A DNA stretch of 64,000 nt from Kitagawia praeruptora (Eukaryota > Streptophyta > Magnoliopsida > Apiales > Apiaceae). The DNA is taken from contig CM075344.1 of the NCBI GenBank assembly GCA_037693485.1, forward strand, positions 23,706,501 through 23,770,500, read 5' to 3'. This document shows positions 32,179 through 44,093 of this stretch, one piece after another. A program made the position numbers and the translations under genes. Numbering within the stretch: the stretch's first letter is position 1; each line of letters opens with the position of its first letter. The notes under the pieces are model-generated. The model saw only the letters and a list, made by a program, of their open reading frames with translations, had not been told where the DNA came from and ran no database searches.

Positions 32179-33669
32179 ATTATCTGTAAGAGATGGCCCA
32201 AAATGGTCATGCTGTTTGCAACAATTATGGTTTGAAACCCACACATTTCCACCAACCGGCACAAATTTTCAATAATTTTCAATAAACCTAATGGTTGATT
32301 TGACCAATTATGACGGCCAACTTACGACGGAAGCAATTTTCGCGCCCAACTTACGACGGAACTTCAAATCTGTCGTAAATTTCGCGCTCAACTTACGATG
32401 AAAATGAAATTCGTCGCAAAATAATTATTTTATTAATAAAATTTACCTCCAAACAATTAAAATTTAATTGAAAAATAATTGGAGTAAGCTTACGACGGAT
32501 TGTCCGTCGTAAATTCAGTTCAGCAACAAATTTACGACGGAATTTCCGTCGTAAATTTCTTTATTTTAATAACATTTAATTGTAAAAAAATTACCTTTTT
32601 TGATGGTGAAACATCGTCGTTTTAGAAGAAAACTTATGACGGAAAATCCGTCGTAAGTTCAATATTTTATTTTTTTAAATAAAAACTATGTATATTATAA
32701 GAATATTTTAACTTAAATTGAACTTACGACGGATTCCGTCATAAGTTGTCAGGCGGCAAATTCAACTTTTCATCTAAAAATAGGCGGCAAATTCAAATTT
32801 TCATTTAAAAAATAAGCGGCAAATAACTTACGACGAAATTTTCGTCATAAATTAGCATATAATTTTTTTAATCTTTTATTATTCCAATCAAATTAATTTT
32901 TTAATTTTTGAAATTTGGGAATATCATTAAATTAGATATATTTTGACATCCATATGGTTCGAATTTTCTATTTTTTTTATTCCCCCCCATTTTTAATTAG
33001 TTTGTAAAATAAATTAAAAAATTAAATAAAAATAGGTAAAAGGATAAATTTTGAACTAAAATTCATACACAACGAAGTGGTCATACTCACTATTTGTGTG
33101 ATAAATATTACCCTACTTTCACTAATTTTCCAATTTTTTTATTTTCTCCCCTTTTTAACTAGTTTGTAAAATAAATTAAAAATTAAAAAAATGACAAAAT
33201 TTGAATTTAAAATTTGGTGGTATGATTACGTGGTTGTGTATAAATTCTGAATCAAAATTTGGCTTTTTTCAATTTTATTTAAATTTTAGACCTTTATTTC
33301 TATTTTTATTTAATCTTTTAAAATTAAATTTAATTAAAAAATGAAGTTTTTTTTCTAGGACAAAACGACGCCATTTTAAAATTACTTTTTAAACAAAAAC
33401 AAAAACACCTCTACTTTATTTATTGCATCCTCCCATTTTTTCTTTAAACAAAAACACATCTTCATATCATCCAGTAAATAACATGACATAGCAACAACGA
33501 TTACAACAATCATCAATGTAAGGGTTCATTCACCTCTACTTTATTTATTGCATTTAAATATATGTTATTTATTTATAAGTTCATTACATGTTCAATATTA
33601 TATATATATATATATATATGTGTGTGTGCACTTGTGTAATTGATTTGCATATTTTTTTTATATTTGTAG

Positions 33670-33771
33670 ATGTCTTACGATACTAGTTGGATCTCTAAAC
33701 GAACTAATCCCGGTGGTTATGGGTTTAGGAAAGAATTTATTGAAGGGGTTAATTATTTTTTGGCCAATTAG
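33670..33771 (+). pseudogene. First exon remnant of CACTA transposase (TNP2)
   Basis: 33 codons, MSYDTSWISKR then GYGFRKEFIEGVNYFLAN, then TAG. This fits the N-terminal transposase-associated segment of plant CACTA TNP2 proteins (pattern D-x-S/T-W-x-x-x-R, later F-x-x-G-V-x-x-F). The rest of the transposase is absent. Recognition is by pattern from family knowledge. Confidence 0.6.
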
Positions 33772-34015
33772 TGAACTTACCACGAAATTTTCATCGTAAA
33801 TTATAATTTAAATTAGTTGCAAAATGAAATATTTTTTCTGGATAACTTACGACGATCTTCTTAATCCGTCATAAGTCGGGGTTACTTACGACGAATTAAG
33901 AAGTTCATCGTAATTCTGGGTAACTTATTACGGATATTTCGTCATATATTACCCAGAATTACGACGATATTCTTAATTCATCGTAAATATATTTAGATAT
34001 GTCATCAAACTAAGA

Positions 34016-34610
34016 ACTCAAACCAAATTAATTTTTTATTTTTTGAAAGTTTGGGAATATTATTTAATTAGATATCTCTTGACATACGAACGGTTGGATC
34101 GTCGAGCAATATTTTAAGAAAAATAGAAACAACAATCTGAGGCGAAACACTAGTTACTAGTAATAGTCGAAATAGTAGTGATCTACTAAGATCTCCAACC
34201 AAATTAATTTTTTATTTTTTGAAAATTTGGCAATATCATTTAATTATATATGTCTTGACATCCTTACAGTTGGATCATCGAGAAATATTTTTAGACAAAT
34301 AGAAAAATAATCTGGTATGAAGCACTAGTTACGAGTACTAGTCAGAATAATAATGATCTACTAAGATCTCCAACCAAATTAATTTTTTATTTTTTATAAA
34401 CTTTGAGAATATCATTTAATTACTTATGTTTTGACATTCGTATGGTTGGATCATCGAGAAACATTTTTTAAAAAATAGAAACAATAACCTGGGACGAAGC
34501 ACTAGTTACGAGTACTAGTCGGAATAGTAGTGATCTACTAAAATTTCCAAACAAATTTATTTTGATATTTTTAAAATTTGGGAATATCATCTAATTAGAT
34601 ATACCTTCAC
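34016..34610. repeat. Tandem repeat of about 176 bp in the CACTA interior
   Basis: Three full and one partial unit, each with CCAAATTAATTTTTTATTTT near its start, TTGGATC(A/G)TCGAG in the middle and CACTAGTTACGAGTACTAGTC near its end (last segment slightly variable). Partial units recur at about 32884-32960 and 34699-34870. Confidence 0.8.
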
Positions 34611-36208
34611 TAATTTTCACTAATTTTCCATTTTTTTTATTTTTCCCCATTTTTAACTAGTTTGTAAAATAAATTAAAAAAATATAAAAATAGGTAAAAG
34701 GCCAAATTAAATTATTATTTTTTGAATATCAATAAATTAGATATATATTGACATCCGTGCGGTTGAATTGTCGATAATTTTTTTAAAAAAAATTGAACAA
34801 ATTAATTGACTACTAATTTTACCATCCAAATTAATTTTTTATTTTTAAAATTTTGGGAATTTCACTAAATTAGAAAATGCAAATTATTATGATCAATTAT
34901 TCGAAATATGGATCATATTAAAATTTTTATAAATTTTTATATGATTTTTTAGTTATTTTTAATTTCTTAAAAAAATTAAATTAATAAACTTACGACGGAT
35001 TCACGAGGATCCGTCATAAGTTTTGTTACAAAAAACAAATGGCTCCCATTGGCTACTCAGACTTCACGCGGATCACACCCTCCTACCGTTAGATTAAAAT
35101 CAACACGCACACATCTAATGGTCCATATTAAATCTAAACTCTCTCCCCTTCCTTGTCCACATCAAATAACCACCCCCCTCCTTTTCCCTCATCTCACATC
35201 TCATCTCACGCTATAACACATATATACATACATGTATACTATAATCTTCTAAATTTCATAACTTCACTTCTGTTTATCATCTCTGATTTATGCGTATATA
35301 TTTAGGCTCCTAAAATCAAAATCTTCATTTTGATATTTATAATAACCAATTCCAAAATAATTTTTATTTGGATGATATTTTGATTTTAATTCGGATTTGA
35401 AGATTCAAGGAGTTTTTGGTGATTATGAGCTTATTATATTATTGATGGGTGAGTTTGGGGAAGATTCAGGATTTTTGAAGTGGTTGGTGTTCGTCGGAGT
35501 TTTTCCCGATGACCAGATTTTGGTGAAATCAATTATTTTCGAGATTGTATATTGGCGAATGTTTATGTTATGATGTGTAGATGATTATATGTTTTTTTCA
35601 GATTTAATAAAATTTGTTTTTGGTTCACCGGATTCCGGATTGTTGGCCGGAATTTTCTTTGTAAATTTTGGGTTATTGTATGTGTACATAAGGTTGTTAA
35701 GTTGTGCATATAATTAATTGAGATTTTCTGGGCAAATTTTTGAATTGTCGGAATATTGAGAAGCAGAGTCTTGTTGGAAATTTTTCTAGACAAAATTTAC
35801 GACGGTTGTTCATCATGAAATTCGTCGTAAATTATTCAAATTTTGACTAACTTACGACGGAAAATTCGTCATAAATTATTGTTTAATCATTGAAAAATAA
35901 TTTTATTTTCTTTTATTCTTAAATGAAATTGGGCCATGATTGAACTTATGACGGACAATTTCGTCGTAAGTTTCGAACTTACGACAGAACTAGCGTCGTA
36001 AATTTATATATTATTTTAATACCAATGTGGGCTCCATTGATTTAAACTTACGACGAAAATTTAAACTTGTGACGAAATTTTTACTTGTGACGAAAATCCG
36101 AACTTAAGACTCGAGCAAAAACGACGATATTTTTCCATCGTAATTGGTATCAATTGCGTCGATTTCAGTGTTAAATTTCCGTCATAAATGGTCATTTTTC
36201 TTGTAGTG

Positions 36209-36759
36209 ATCTGCAACTAAGAGCATTAATAGAAAGCAGAAGTTTACTAGTATCATTTATCATGGTTCAAATCCTATAATTTCGGGAGAAAGAATGATCG
36301 GATATCCACAATTCCTCCCCCTCCCAAAAAAGAAAATAGTGGAATTTCAAGTGCTACAATTTTTAGCCCTCGCGAACAAGTGTAACAGTCCAATTTTTTG
36401 GATTATTAATTTTAAATCAAAAACTAAAATAAAATACAATTTATTAATCAAAAAATCTACTACAACAGTACTTCGGGTTTCATTTCTATCGCTCTTATAT
36501 TAGGAGATGATCTTTACAATTTCCTCAAGATACTATACTTCACAAGTATAAGCACACGTACCAGTATGAACAAAAAGACTAATAAAATATGTAAGTTGAT
36601 AACTTCAAATAGTATTCTTAATCTACTGGTACTTTATAAATGTATAGAGCGGAGTGACCCATTTCTTAAAATTGAACATTTAACCTTAACTAACAAAGTC
36701 AGTTTCTTCCCAGCCTCAGACGATGGCAATCATCCCATTATGAACTTCAGCGAAATGAA
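36209..36759. other. DNA between CACTA end and YSL pseudogene
   Basis: AT-rich. Short frames at 36294-36503 and 36566-36769 are not recognised, except that the last codons before 36760 may already be decayed YSL sequence. Confidence 0.4.
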
Positions 36760-37651
36760 GTATTCATAAGAGAGAGCATTCCATTATGGATTGCCTGCAG
36801 CTGTGGCTATGTTCTACTTTCTGTGATCTCCATCATCATCATCCCTATAATGTTTCCAGAGATGAAGTGGTATTTTGTTCTGGTTGCGTATGTTATTGCA
36901 CCATCTCTTAGCTTCTGCAATGCCTATGGTGCTGGTCTCACTAACATGAACATGGCCTATAATTACGGGAAAGTAGACCTCTTTATTCTAGCAGCTTTAT
37001 CTGGTAAAGACAATGGTGTGATTGCAGGGCTTAATGGCTGTGGTCTTATAAAATCCATCGTATCAATATCCTCTGATTTGATGCACGATTTCAAGACGGG
37101 GGCATCTCACTCTGACTTCTCCTCGCTCAATGCTTTTAAGCCAAGCTATTGGAACTGCTATTGGTTGTGTAGAAGCTCCTCTCGTATTTTTTCTCTTCTA
37201 CAATGCTTTTGATGTTGGGAATCCAGATGGAGAATATAAAGCTCCCTAGGCAATTATTTACAGAAACATGGCCATTCTAGGAGTCGAAGGCTTCTCCGCG
37301 CTGCCCCAACATTGTTTGCAACTTTGTTATGGTTTTTTCGGTTTTGGTATACTAGCCAACTTCCTGAGAGACACTTCCCCCAAAAAAGTGTTAAAATGAG
37401 TACCACTTCCGATGGCCATGGCCGTGCCGTTCCTTGTTGGGGCCTACTTTGCCATTGACATGTGTATGGGGAGCTTGGTTGTATTTGTGTGGCATAAGCT
37501 TAATAGCAACAAGGCTAGTTTGATGGTACCTGCTGTTGCATCAGGTTTGATCTGTGGAGATGGCTTGTAGATCCTTCCTTCGTCAATCCTTGCTTTGGCG
37601 AAGATCAATCCTCCAATCTGCATGAGCTTTTTACCAACAAAACTTTCTTAA
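36760..37651 (+). pseudogene. YSL (yellow stripe-like) metal transporter pseudogene, 3' part
   Basis: Family-conserved stretches appear in order: PSLSFCNAYGAGLT, MAYNYGKVDLFILAALSGK, GLIKSIVSISSDLMHDFKTG, then in the next frame LLSQAIGTAIG, FYNAFDVGNPDGEYKAP, IYRNMAILGVEGFSALPQHC, PLPMAMAVPFLVGAYFAIDM and VASGLICGDG. YSL proteins of the OPT superfamily carry metal-nicotianamine complexes across membranes. Damage: one extra G in a G5 run (37098-37102) and stops TAG 37247, TGA 37397 and TAG 37568 (the last a Trp codon in the family). The first half of the gene is missing. Confidence 0.92.
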
Positions 37652-39347
37652 ATAGGACAGAAATGGTTCAAGATTCCATACTGTGAAGCGACACCAACAG
37701 TTAAGCAGATTTATCTTGCTTTGAGGCACTATAGATCAGGAACACATACTTTAGAAGAAAAAAATAGCAATAAGATACTGCAGAATAAGATAGAGCTGTG
37801 ACCAATAAGATCCTAGGATGAGTGGAAACTGGTTGCGAATGTGTTACATGCAACAGAAATTTGGATAGAGTCAAATATTACAAACATGATACAACAATCT
37901 CTGTTGTATAGCATTAGCAGTCAATCGAAAATCAAAACATTTGACATACAACATTGTGTACTTACAGTTACAGACATGGATTCTGGTTCAAGTTTGTATA
38001 CAATTCTCATGACACAATTGATACAAGTCACGAACTTGTGAACAAAAGCTGCGTATCTCTCAAGTTCATGTCCTCCAATGCCGGGCAACTTGTTCAAAAA
38101 TCAAAATGTGAACTTGCTTATTGCTATTTTTAAACTTGTAAATTCTTTTTATCAAAACCGATTGCAACTTAGTTTATACAGTGTATAACTAGTTTCTTTT
38201 TATTAAGGAAATAAAATAAAAATAAGGAGAGAGATCGTAACAACCCACATCAGATAGAGTATTCGAATACTTTGCAAGAACAAGTTTACAGTCAATGTAC
38301 ATCAAACTGCTACATCTTTTGACTGATCTGTGATGGACTGAATCAATGTACATCAAATTGCTACATCTTTTTTTTTTTTTGCTAATTTAATTGCTACATC
38401 TTTTGATTGATCTGCATTCATTTGCGGGATTTGCATGTTACAAGATAGCGAGTCACAAAAAGTCAAAAATATCACTAGGCCACACATTTGGGTGGAGAAA
38501 TGACATTTATATCTTCTGGTGGGGGGTTGTTAATTTGTACTCTTGACCTCTCTTAGAGAAACCAAGACCTCGACCACTACACCAACCCTTTGTTGGCCAG
38601 ATTAGTATTATTGTACTATACCTTGGCAGTACAGAATCAACTTCCCAATTTGGATTATTTTTCTTTCGCTGAGCTAATCATTCACTAATGTTGTTCTTGA
38701 CAAGGGTGTATATATAACTAAGTACTCATATATTGTGCCTAAATATGTATGTATGCATAATGAGTCAACTTAATGCCACCGTTTATAGTAATCTTGTAAG
38801 TAAATATTGTAATCAGAAACAATGTGTATGAACTTGTAAACCATGCTCTTTCATAATTAAAAATTTAGAGTCACTGGACAATGTGTATGAACTTGTAATT
38901 CTGCTTTAAATGGATTTTTCTGGGATCTCGACGTAGGAAAATATGTCTCCATTGGCAAGCCACACCTATAGTTGGATAAATATTTCGCACCATACCAGTT
39001 GGGATTTCGGCTTCTCTACAGTCATGAAGCTCAATCTCCGTATCTCACCACTGGTATTGCTCTAAACTCGAAAGTTTCAGCAGCATTTGTTGTTGAAATA
39101 TTCTATTTCAACATATGGAGTCCAGGGTACATCTTAACTTACTCAAGCCCTGCATCTACCTGATTGGTTTTTCGCGTGGTTTAAGACATGCATGATTGCG
39201 TGGTTTAAGACAGAGGGAGCAGATCATACTGTATATTCATATATTGATCACCTTTAATTGGGATCGTATTCACACCGGCAATTTTAAGTCAACTGTAATC
39301 ATCTAATCAATGACTTTGTCATTAATCCACCTATTAATCCAAAGAGT
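37652..39347. other. Non-coding stretch between YSL pseudogene and NLR
   Basis: No gene recognised. A small local duplication around 38295-38420 repeats ATGTACATCAAA(C/T)TGCTAC with CATCTTTTGA(C/T)TGATCTG. A 63-codon frame at 38972-39163 is not recognised. Confidence 0.5.
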
Positions 39348-39520
39348 AGTGCTAGGGACCCCAAATTTAGTCCCCAAAAAAGTCCCCAAATGACATGGCA
39401 TGAGTGATTTGACAAATTGTAATGTTTTAATTGGATGGTCCTGGCGGACCCATTTTAATTATAACCAATCACATTCATTTGGTAACAATTTTTGGTACCC
39501 AATTTGGTACCTCTAGCATT
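39348..39520. mobile_element. Possible small MITE with TGCTAG/CTAGCA ends
   Basis: Imperfect inverted ends TGCTAGGGACCCCAAA and, reversed, TGCTAGAGGTACCAAAT enclose about 170 bp. No clear target duplication, so the boundaries are uncertain. Confidence 0.4.
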
Positions 39521-40092
39521 TTCCTAATCGAAATCCTTTGGATTAATAACTTTGTCAGTAATCGAAATCAATGATTAAGTACTGTAATGAGGTACAGGCA
39601 TTGTACATGTCATTCCAGTTCATGGTCAATGCTTTTTATGTTAATTTATTCTAAGAAAAACATAGCTGCTCAAAGCAGGTCTGTCACGGTAAACAAGTAG
39701 CAGTAGTTATAATCCAGAAAAAAACAAGAACATGGTTGTTGTGAGGAAGTGCGGTGAAGCCATTTTATGGTGCACCAGATGCGGCATCAAAAGAGGGAAA
39801 GTCCACCCTTATATTTTACTAACAACCAGCTTTGATCTTCAAAGATCTTCTGAAATGGTTATATATATCATCCATTAAGCTTGATAATAATCATAAAGGC
39901 CTTCGATTTATCCCCTCCTCATTTCAAAAGATTATTTGTGCTATTGTTTTTCGGTGAAATTCCAATTGTTTCCTTTCAAGTTCCCTATATTACCTGCCCT
40001 GCTCGAAAAACAATAGTGAAACTCCCTTCAAATCTCTTTGATTCTTTCCGTATCATAAAGCCACAGTTTTCTTTTTCCTTGATTTGAGTAAA
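39521..40092 (+). other. Upstream region of the NB-LRR gene
   Basis: Probably contains promoter and 5' leader. No single TATA box stands out. A minus-strand frame overlaps the start region (39985-40362) and is a shadow of the NLR. Confidence 0.4.
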
Positions 40093-42822
40093 ATGGTAGA
40101 TGCAGCTGTATCCTTCACCATTGATAAACTTAGTGAATTTGTTATCCAACATGTTAACATTAGGATTGGAGTCAAAGATGGTATAGAGTGGCTTAAAGAT
40201 GAATTGGGCTACCTCCTTATTTCTGTCAGAGCTGCAGAAGCACACCAAGATAAGGATCATATCCGCCTGTGGACAGCCAGCGTCAGAGATGCTGCGAACC
40301 AAGCTGTTGTTATACTGGAGAGGTTTTGCGCCCAGCAAGAAGAACATGCAGCTCATGAACAAGGTGGGGTTCTGGATCGTATGAGGAGCTTTATCTGTGT
40401 CTGCAACAAAGAAGTCAATCTTTATGACATCGGTAAAGATATCGAGTCACTCAAAGAAAAAATCATTGGGATCAAGAGTAGGCGAGATGAATACCGTATC
40501 AATGACATAATCATGGCCCCTCCGACTGTGCATCAGAGGAAGAGAACCTTGCTAAGATCAGCTTCCTTTGACCATGAGAAGGATGTGGTTGGTTTTGAGA
40601 ATGATGTCCAGACTTTGTTGGCTCAACTTGGTAATAAGGATCCCTCCCTTGGTTTCATTTCGATCCACGGAATGGGAGGATTGGGCAAGTCTACACTTGC
40701 TAGTAAGCTGTACCACTCTAGCAAATTGAGCCATTTTAAAACACGTGCTTGGGTTTGTGTCTCCGAGGATTATGACATCAGACTTGTTCTAAGGAAAATA
40801 ATAAATGCTTTCAACGGACATGAATCAGATTTGTTAAACAATATGGAAGACTTCGAGTTGTTGCGGCGACACTTGCGAAAGACACTGCTAGATGGTGATC
40901 ACTATCTTGTTGTGATCGATGATGTATGGGACGTACAGGTTTGGAATCAGATTAAGAATGCTTTTCCAGACAAGAATGGTAGTAGAGTCATTATAACCAC
41001 GCGGAGTAGTGTAGTTGCCAATGATGTAGATGAGACATGTTTTGTACATGAACTCCGCTTTTTAAGAAAATACGAGAGCTGGCAATTGTTCTGCAAGAAA
41101 GCAAAACCAACACCGAACCTGGAGATACTAGGTGAAGAGATGGTAGGTAAGTGTGGAGGTTTACCACTGGCAATCGTGATTCTGAGTGGGCTATTACGGC
41201 AAAAGAAGACGTACGAATTTTGGTCAGATGTGAAGGACCATCTTTGGAGAAAGTTGAAGGGCAAGTCTTCGGAGATTCGAGAAGTACTTAACTTGAGTTA
41301 TGATGCCTTGTCTTTCCAAGTGAGACAGTGTTTCCTATACATTGCAAGGTACCCCGAAGACCATATTATTGAAGTTTCAGAGTTAAAATGGTTATGGATT
41401 GCAGAAGAATTTGTATTGGAAGCCGATGAAGAAGACGGAGTAGACATGGAGGATGTGGCTCAGGATTATTTGAATGAGCTAATTAATCGCAACATGATTC
41501 AGATAGTAGAAATGTCTATCGAAGGAGAAGTTGCCCAGTGCCGAATCCATGATATTGTACGTGATCTTGCCATAGAGAAGGCCATGGAGCATAAGATATT
41601 GGGAATTTTTGACTCAAGTAAACAGAGTGCAAATTCCATCCGTTCGTTGCAAGGACAGTCACGACATGCCATTTACAATGGAATTGGTGAGTACTTGAAA
41701 TTAGCTGGGCCTACTTCTGATAATTCAAAATTGCGTTCAATTGCAGTGACTACTAAAACTTTTAGTGAAGAAGTTGAAGTAGAACAACTGAAGGTGATGT
41801 TCAGCAGATTTATATATCTCAAAGTGCTAAATTTGACCCATGTCAGATTTACATCGGAGAGGATACCAAAAGAAATTGGGGATTTAGTTCTCCTAAAGTT
41901 CTTAGGCTTAATGGGTAACAAGTATGAAGAAGGTTTAGTAATTCCTCCAAGTGTAGGCAACTTGAAAAGGCTACAAACTTTGTGTGGTCCGAAATCTTAC
42001 TCTTTTGGTAGATACGTATTTCCTAAAGAGATTTGTGAACTGAAGGAATTGAGGCATCTAAGATTTGAAAATGTGACAAGGAATTTGAATATTAGCAGGG
42101 ACCCAACAAAGCTCCGAACTATACAGACCATAACGTATAAGGAATGGTTCCGTATTGATACCATCAATTTGACCAATCTCCGTACACTCTCTATAGTTCA
42201 AGGCGGAGAAGAAGAAGAAGAAGAAGAAGAAGAAGAAGAAGAAGAAGAAGAAGAAGAAGAAGAAGAGGAGGAGGAGGAGGAGGAAGAGGAGGAGGAGGAG
42301 GAGGAGGAAGAAGAAGAAGAAGAGTACAGTTTGGGGTCGATAGCTAATTTAACAAGTCTCCAACAACTATTTCTTTATTTTAGTTGGAGTCCAATTTCAA
42401 CACTCCAGCCTCTTTCATCTTGCAAACATCTCAAGGAGGTCCACTTGGAATGCAGATTACGAGATGTAGCAGAATTAAGTTTTCTTCCAGATTCGGTCAC
42501 TAATTTAACACTAAGCTGGACTAAATTAACAGAAGACCCGATGCCCACTTTGGGAAGTTTGCCCAATCTTACTGTCCTTCGTTTGCTTCGTGGTGCTTTC
42601 CATAGAGTCAAAATGGTTTGCAGTGCAAATATGTTTCCGTGTCTACAATTTTTAAGAATAGATAACCTCCGAACCCTGAAAGAATTTCAAGTTGATGACG
42701 GAGCTCTGCCTTCTCTGAAAGCTTTTAAAACAGACAGCAACAGGCGTCAGAGACGTAAGCTTCTTCCCCAACGAATAAAGTCTCTTCCTCCCAAGCCTGT
42801 TTTTTGGTCAAGCTTAATGTAA
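40093..42822 (+). CDS. CC-NB-LRR disease resistance protein with a 39-Glu run
   Basis: 909 residues in one uninterrupted exon; ATG 40093 chosen (MVDAAVSFTIDKLSEF), a typical CNL start. Coiled-coil domain about 1-145; NB-ARC with P-loop GMGGLGKST (about 197), WVCVSEDYD, kinase-2 YLVVIDDVWD, GSRVIITTRSS, GLPL box CGGLPLAI and CFLYIARYPEDH. The MHD position reads IHD (RIHDIVRDL). LRRs run from about 570 to the end. NLRs are intracellular receptors that detect pathogen effectors; the motif pattern fits the RPP13-like group (inference). Residues 706-744 are 39 consecutive Glu coded by GAA/GAG, placed between LRRs. No stop or frameshift, so it may be functional despite the insertion. Confidence 0.96.
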   Translation: MVDAAVSFTIDKLSEFVIQHVNIRIGVKDGIEWLKDELGYLLISVRAAEAHQDKDHIRLWTASVRDAANQAVVILERFCAQQEEHAAHEQGGVLDRMRSFICVCNKEVNLYDIGKDIESLKEKIIGIKSRRDEYRINDIIMAPPTVHQRKRTLLRSASFDHEKDVVGFENDVQTLLAQLGNKDPSLGFISIHGMGGLGKSTLASKLYHSSKLSHFKTRAWVCVSEDYDIRLVLRKIINAFNGHESDLLNNMEDFELLRRHLRKTLLDGDHYLVVIDDVWDVQVWNQIKNAFPDKNGSRVIITTRSSVVANDVDETCFVHELRFLRKYESWQLFCKKAKPTPNLEILGEEMVGKCGGLPLAIVILSGLLRQKKTYEFWSDVKDHLWRKLKGKSSEIREVLNLSYDALSFQVRQCFLYIARYPEDHIIEVSELKWLWIAEEFVLEADEEDGVDMEDVAQDYLNELINRNMIQIVEMSIEGEVAQCRIHDIVRDLAIEKAMEHKILGIFDSSKQSANSIRSLQGQSRHAIYNGIGEYLKLAGPTSDNSKLRSIAVTTKTFSEEVEVEQLKVMFSRFIYLKVLNLTHVRFTSERIPKEIGDLVLLKFLGLMGNKYEEGLVIPPSVGNLKRLQTLCGPKSYSFGRYVFPKEICELKELRHLRFENVTRNLNISRDPTKLRTIQTITYKEWFRIDTINLTNLRTLSIVQGGEEEEEEEEEEEEEEEEEEEEEEEEEEEEEEEEEEEEEEEYSLGSIANLTSLQQLFLYFSWSPISTLQPLSSCKHLKEVHLECRLRDVAELSFLPDSVTNLTLSWTKLTEDPMPTLGSLPNLTVLRLLRGAFHRVKMVCSANMFPCLQFLRIDNLRTLKEFQVDDGALPSLKAFKTDSNRRQRRKLLPQRIKSLPPKPVFWSSLM
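42208..42324 (+). repeat. In-frame GAA/GAG microsatellite in the NLR
   Basis: 117 bases of GAA and GAG codons, 39 in all: GAA-rich outside, GAG-rich inside. The related remnant at 54400-55035 has only GEEGYNFESIANL at the same place, so the tract grew from about two Glu codons. Confidence 0.95.
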
Positions 42823-43908
42823 TGTTATTGTTTTTGTGTTTTGTCGGAAAGTATATGTTTGTTTTTATCATTTTAATGTTAAAAATCTGGTGCGGGTTTG
42901 TTTAAAAATCTGGAGGTAACTATTTTTTAATTACTAGCGTTCTATCCGTGCTACGCACCGATGGATAAATTGTATTAATAAATTAATATAAATATATATT
43001 TTTTAAATTTTATTTAGAAAATATATAATTTTATTGAAATGTTAATTAACGTAAGTATAAAATTACTTATCCGGTAATTCATACCAATTGAATTAATATT
43101 AATATTATGAACCAATCATCAAAACAAATACAACCCCCGTTGAAAAGTTCAAAATCCTTTTTTTTTTTAATTTAGCTTTCATTTTATTTCTCTCTTTGGT
43201 AGAGAATATTTCTACGTATCATGTAAACAAATTTTTCACCCATATTCTGAGAATTCGGTATATTTATTAAATATCGAATCCTTAAAATATATATTATATT
43301 AATTTATTGAAAATATTTGTATGGTTGTGGTTAATTTTTCGATTACATATTAAAAATGTGTAGAAACTTAATCCTCACGACTCCAATAAATCATTAGATT
43401 GTCTATCAAAAAAAAGGTTGCATGTTTCAGCGATATAAGAAAGCATATCTACTGTGCAAGATATATGAAACGAACGTAGTTATAACAATAGAAACTTGCA
43501 TCTAATCTAGTTTGCTATGTGATTGTTCAATATCATTTTTACAAATTATATGTCCTTTTATTAATGAATTTATTTACTATAAAAAAATTATCAACTAACC
43601 AAACAAATTCAATATATCGCGCTCTTGAAGTAACATATAATTGTTAGATGTTATGGTTATCGCCCTTAGCTTATTTGTAAAGACAACTTAAAATGTGCAT
43701 TTTCAGTTTGGAAGTTTGTATTTTGGTTTTTTTTATTCTTTTCTAGTAAAACATGTAATAATATATTTTATTTTTCTTTTATTCTTAAAATAAGACATAT
43801 GAAAATGAGTATCACCTGTCTTTTTTTAATTTGACTAACTTGTGAGAATAAGCTAATGTCCATAAAATTGAAATCAATTGTGTAATATATAAACACATAA
43901 TCAAATTG

Positions 43909-43959
<51 letters not shown>

Positions 43960-44093
43960 TGTAATTCAGATTTTGGGTTAAATAACATGAAATTCATTTT
44001 CCTTTAACAGTGAGTATATTTTTCCTACATATATAAGAAGAAATAGCTTATGTAGACCTGACAAGGTCTTGAACGAAAATGACATGATATTAA
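42823..44093. other. AT-rich DNA between NLR and E4, with (AT)n tract
   Basis: No gene seen. ATTACTAGCGTTCTATCC at about 42938 resembles the reverse of 54198-54220 and could be the left end of an element (low confidence). An (AT)n tract of about 45 bases sits at 43909-43953. Confidence 0.5.

Larger units (their letters stand above)
32296..36208. mobile_element. Decayed CACTA transposon with ACGACGGA subterminal repeats
   Basis: Read inward from 36208 the right end is CACTACAAGAAAAATGACC, a classic CACTA terminus. Both flanks (32300-32860 and 33780-36170) carry many TTACGACGGA motifs in both orientations, the transposase-binding type subterminal array. The left end is recognisable only from TTGACCAATTATGACGG (32296-32316); its outer CACTA bases are lost. 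Only the first transposase exon remains (33670), so it is non-autonomous. The 3.9 kb are otherwise AT-rich with internal tandem repeats. Confidence 0.8.

Noticed and set aside
40084..40092. NLR start three codons upstream
   Set aside because: That codon is TTG; the ATG at 40093 gives the usual CNL N-terminus.
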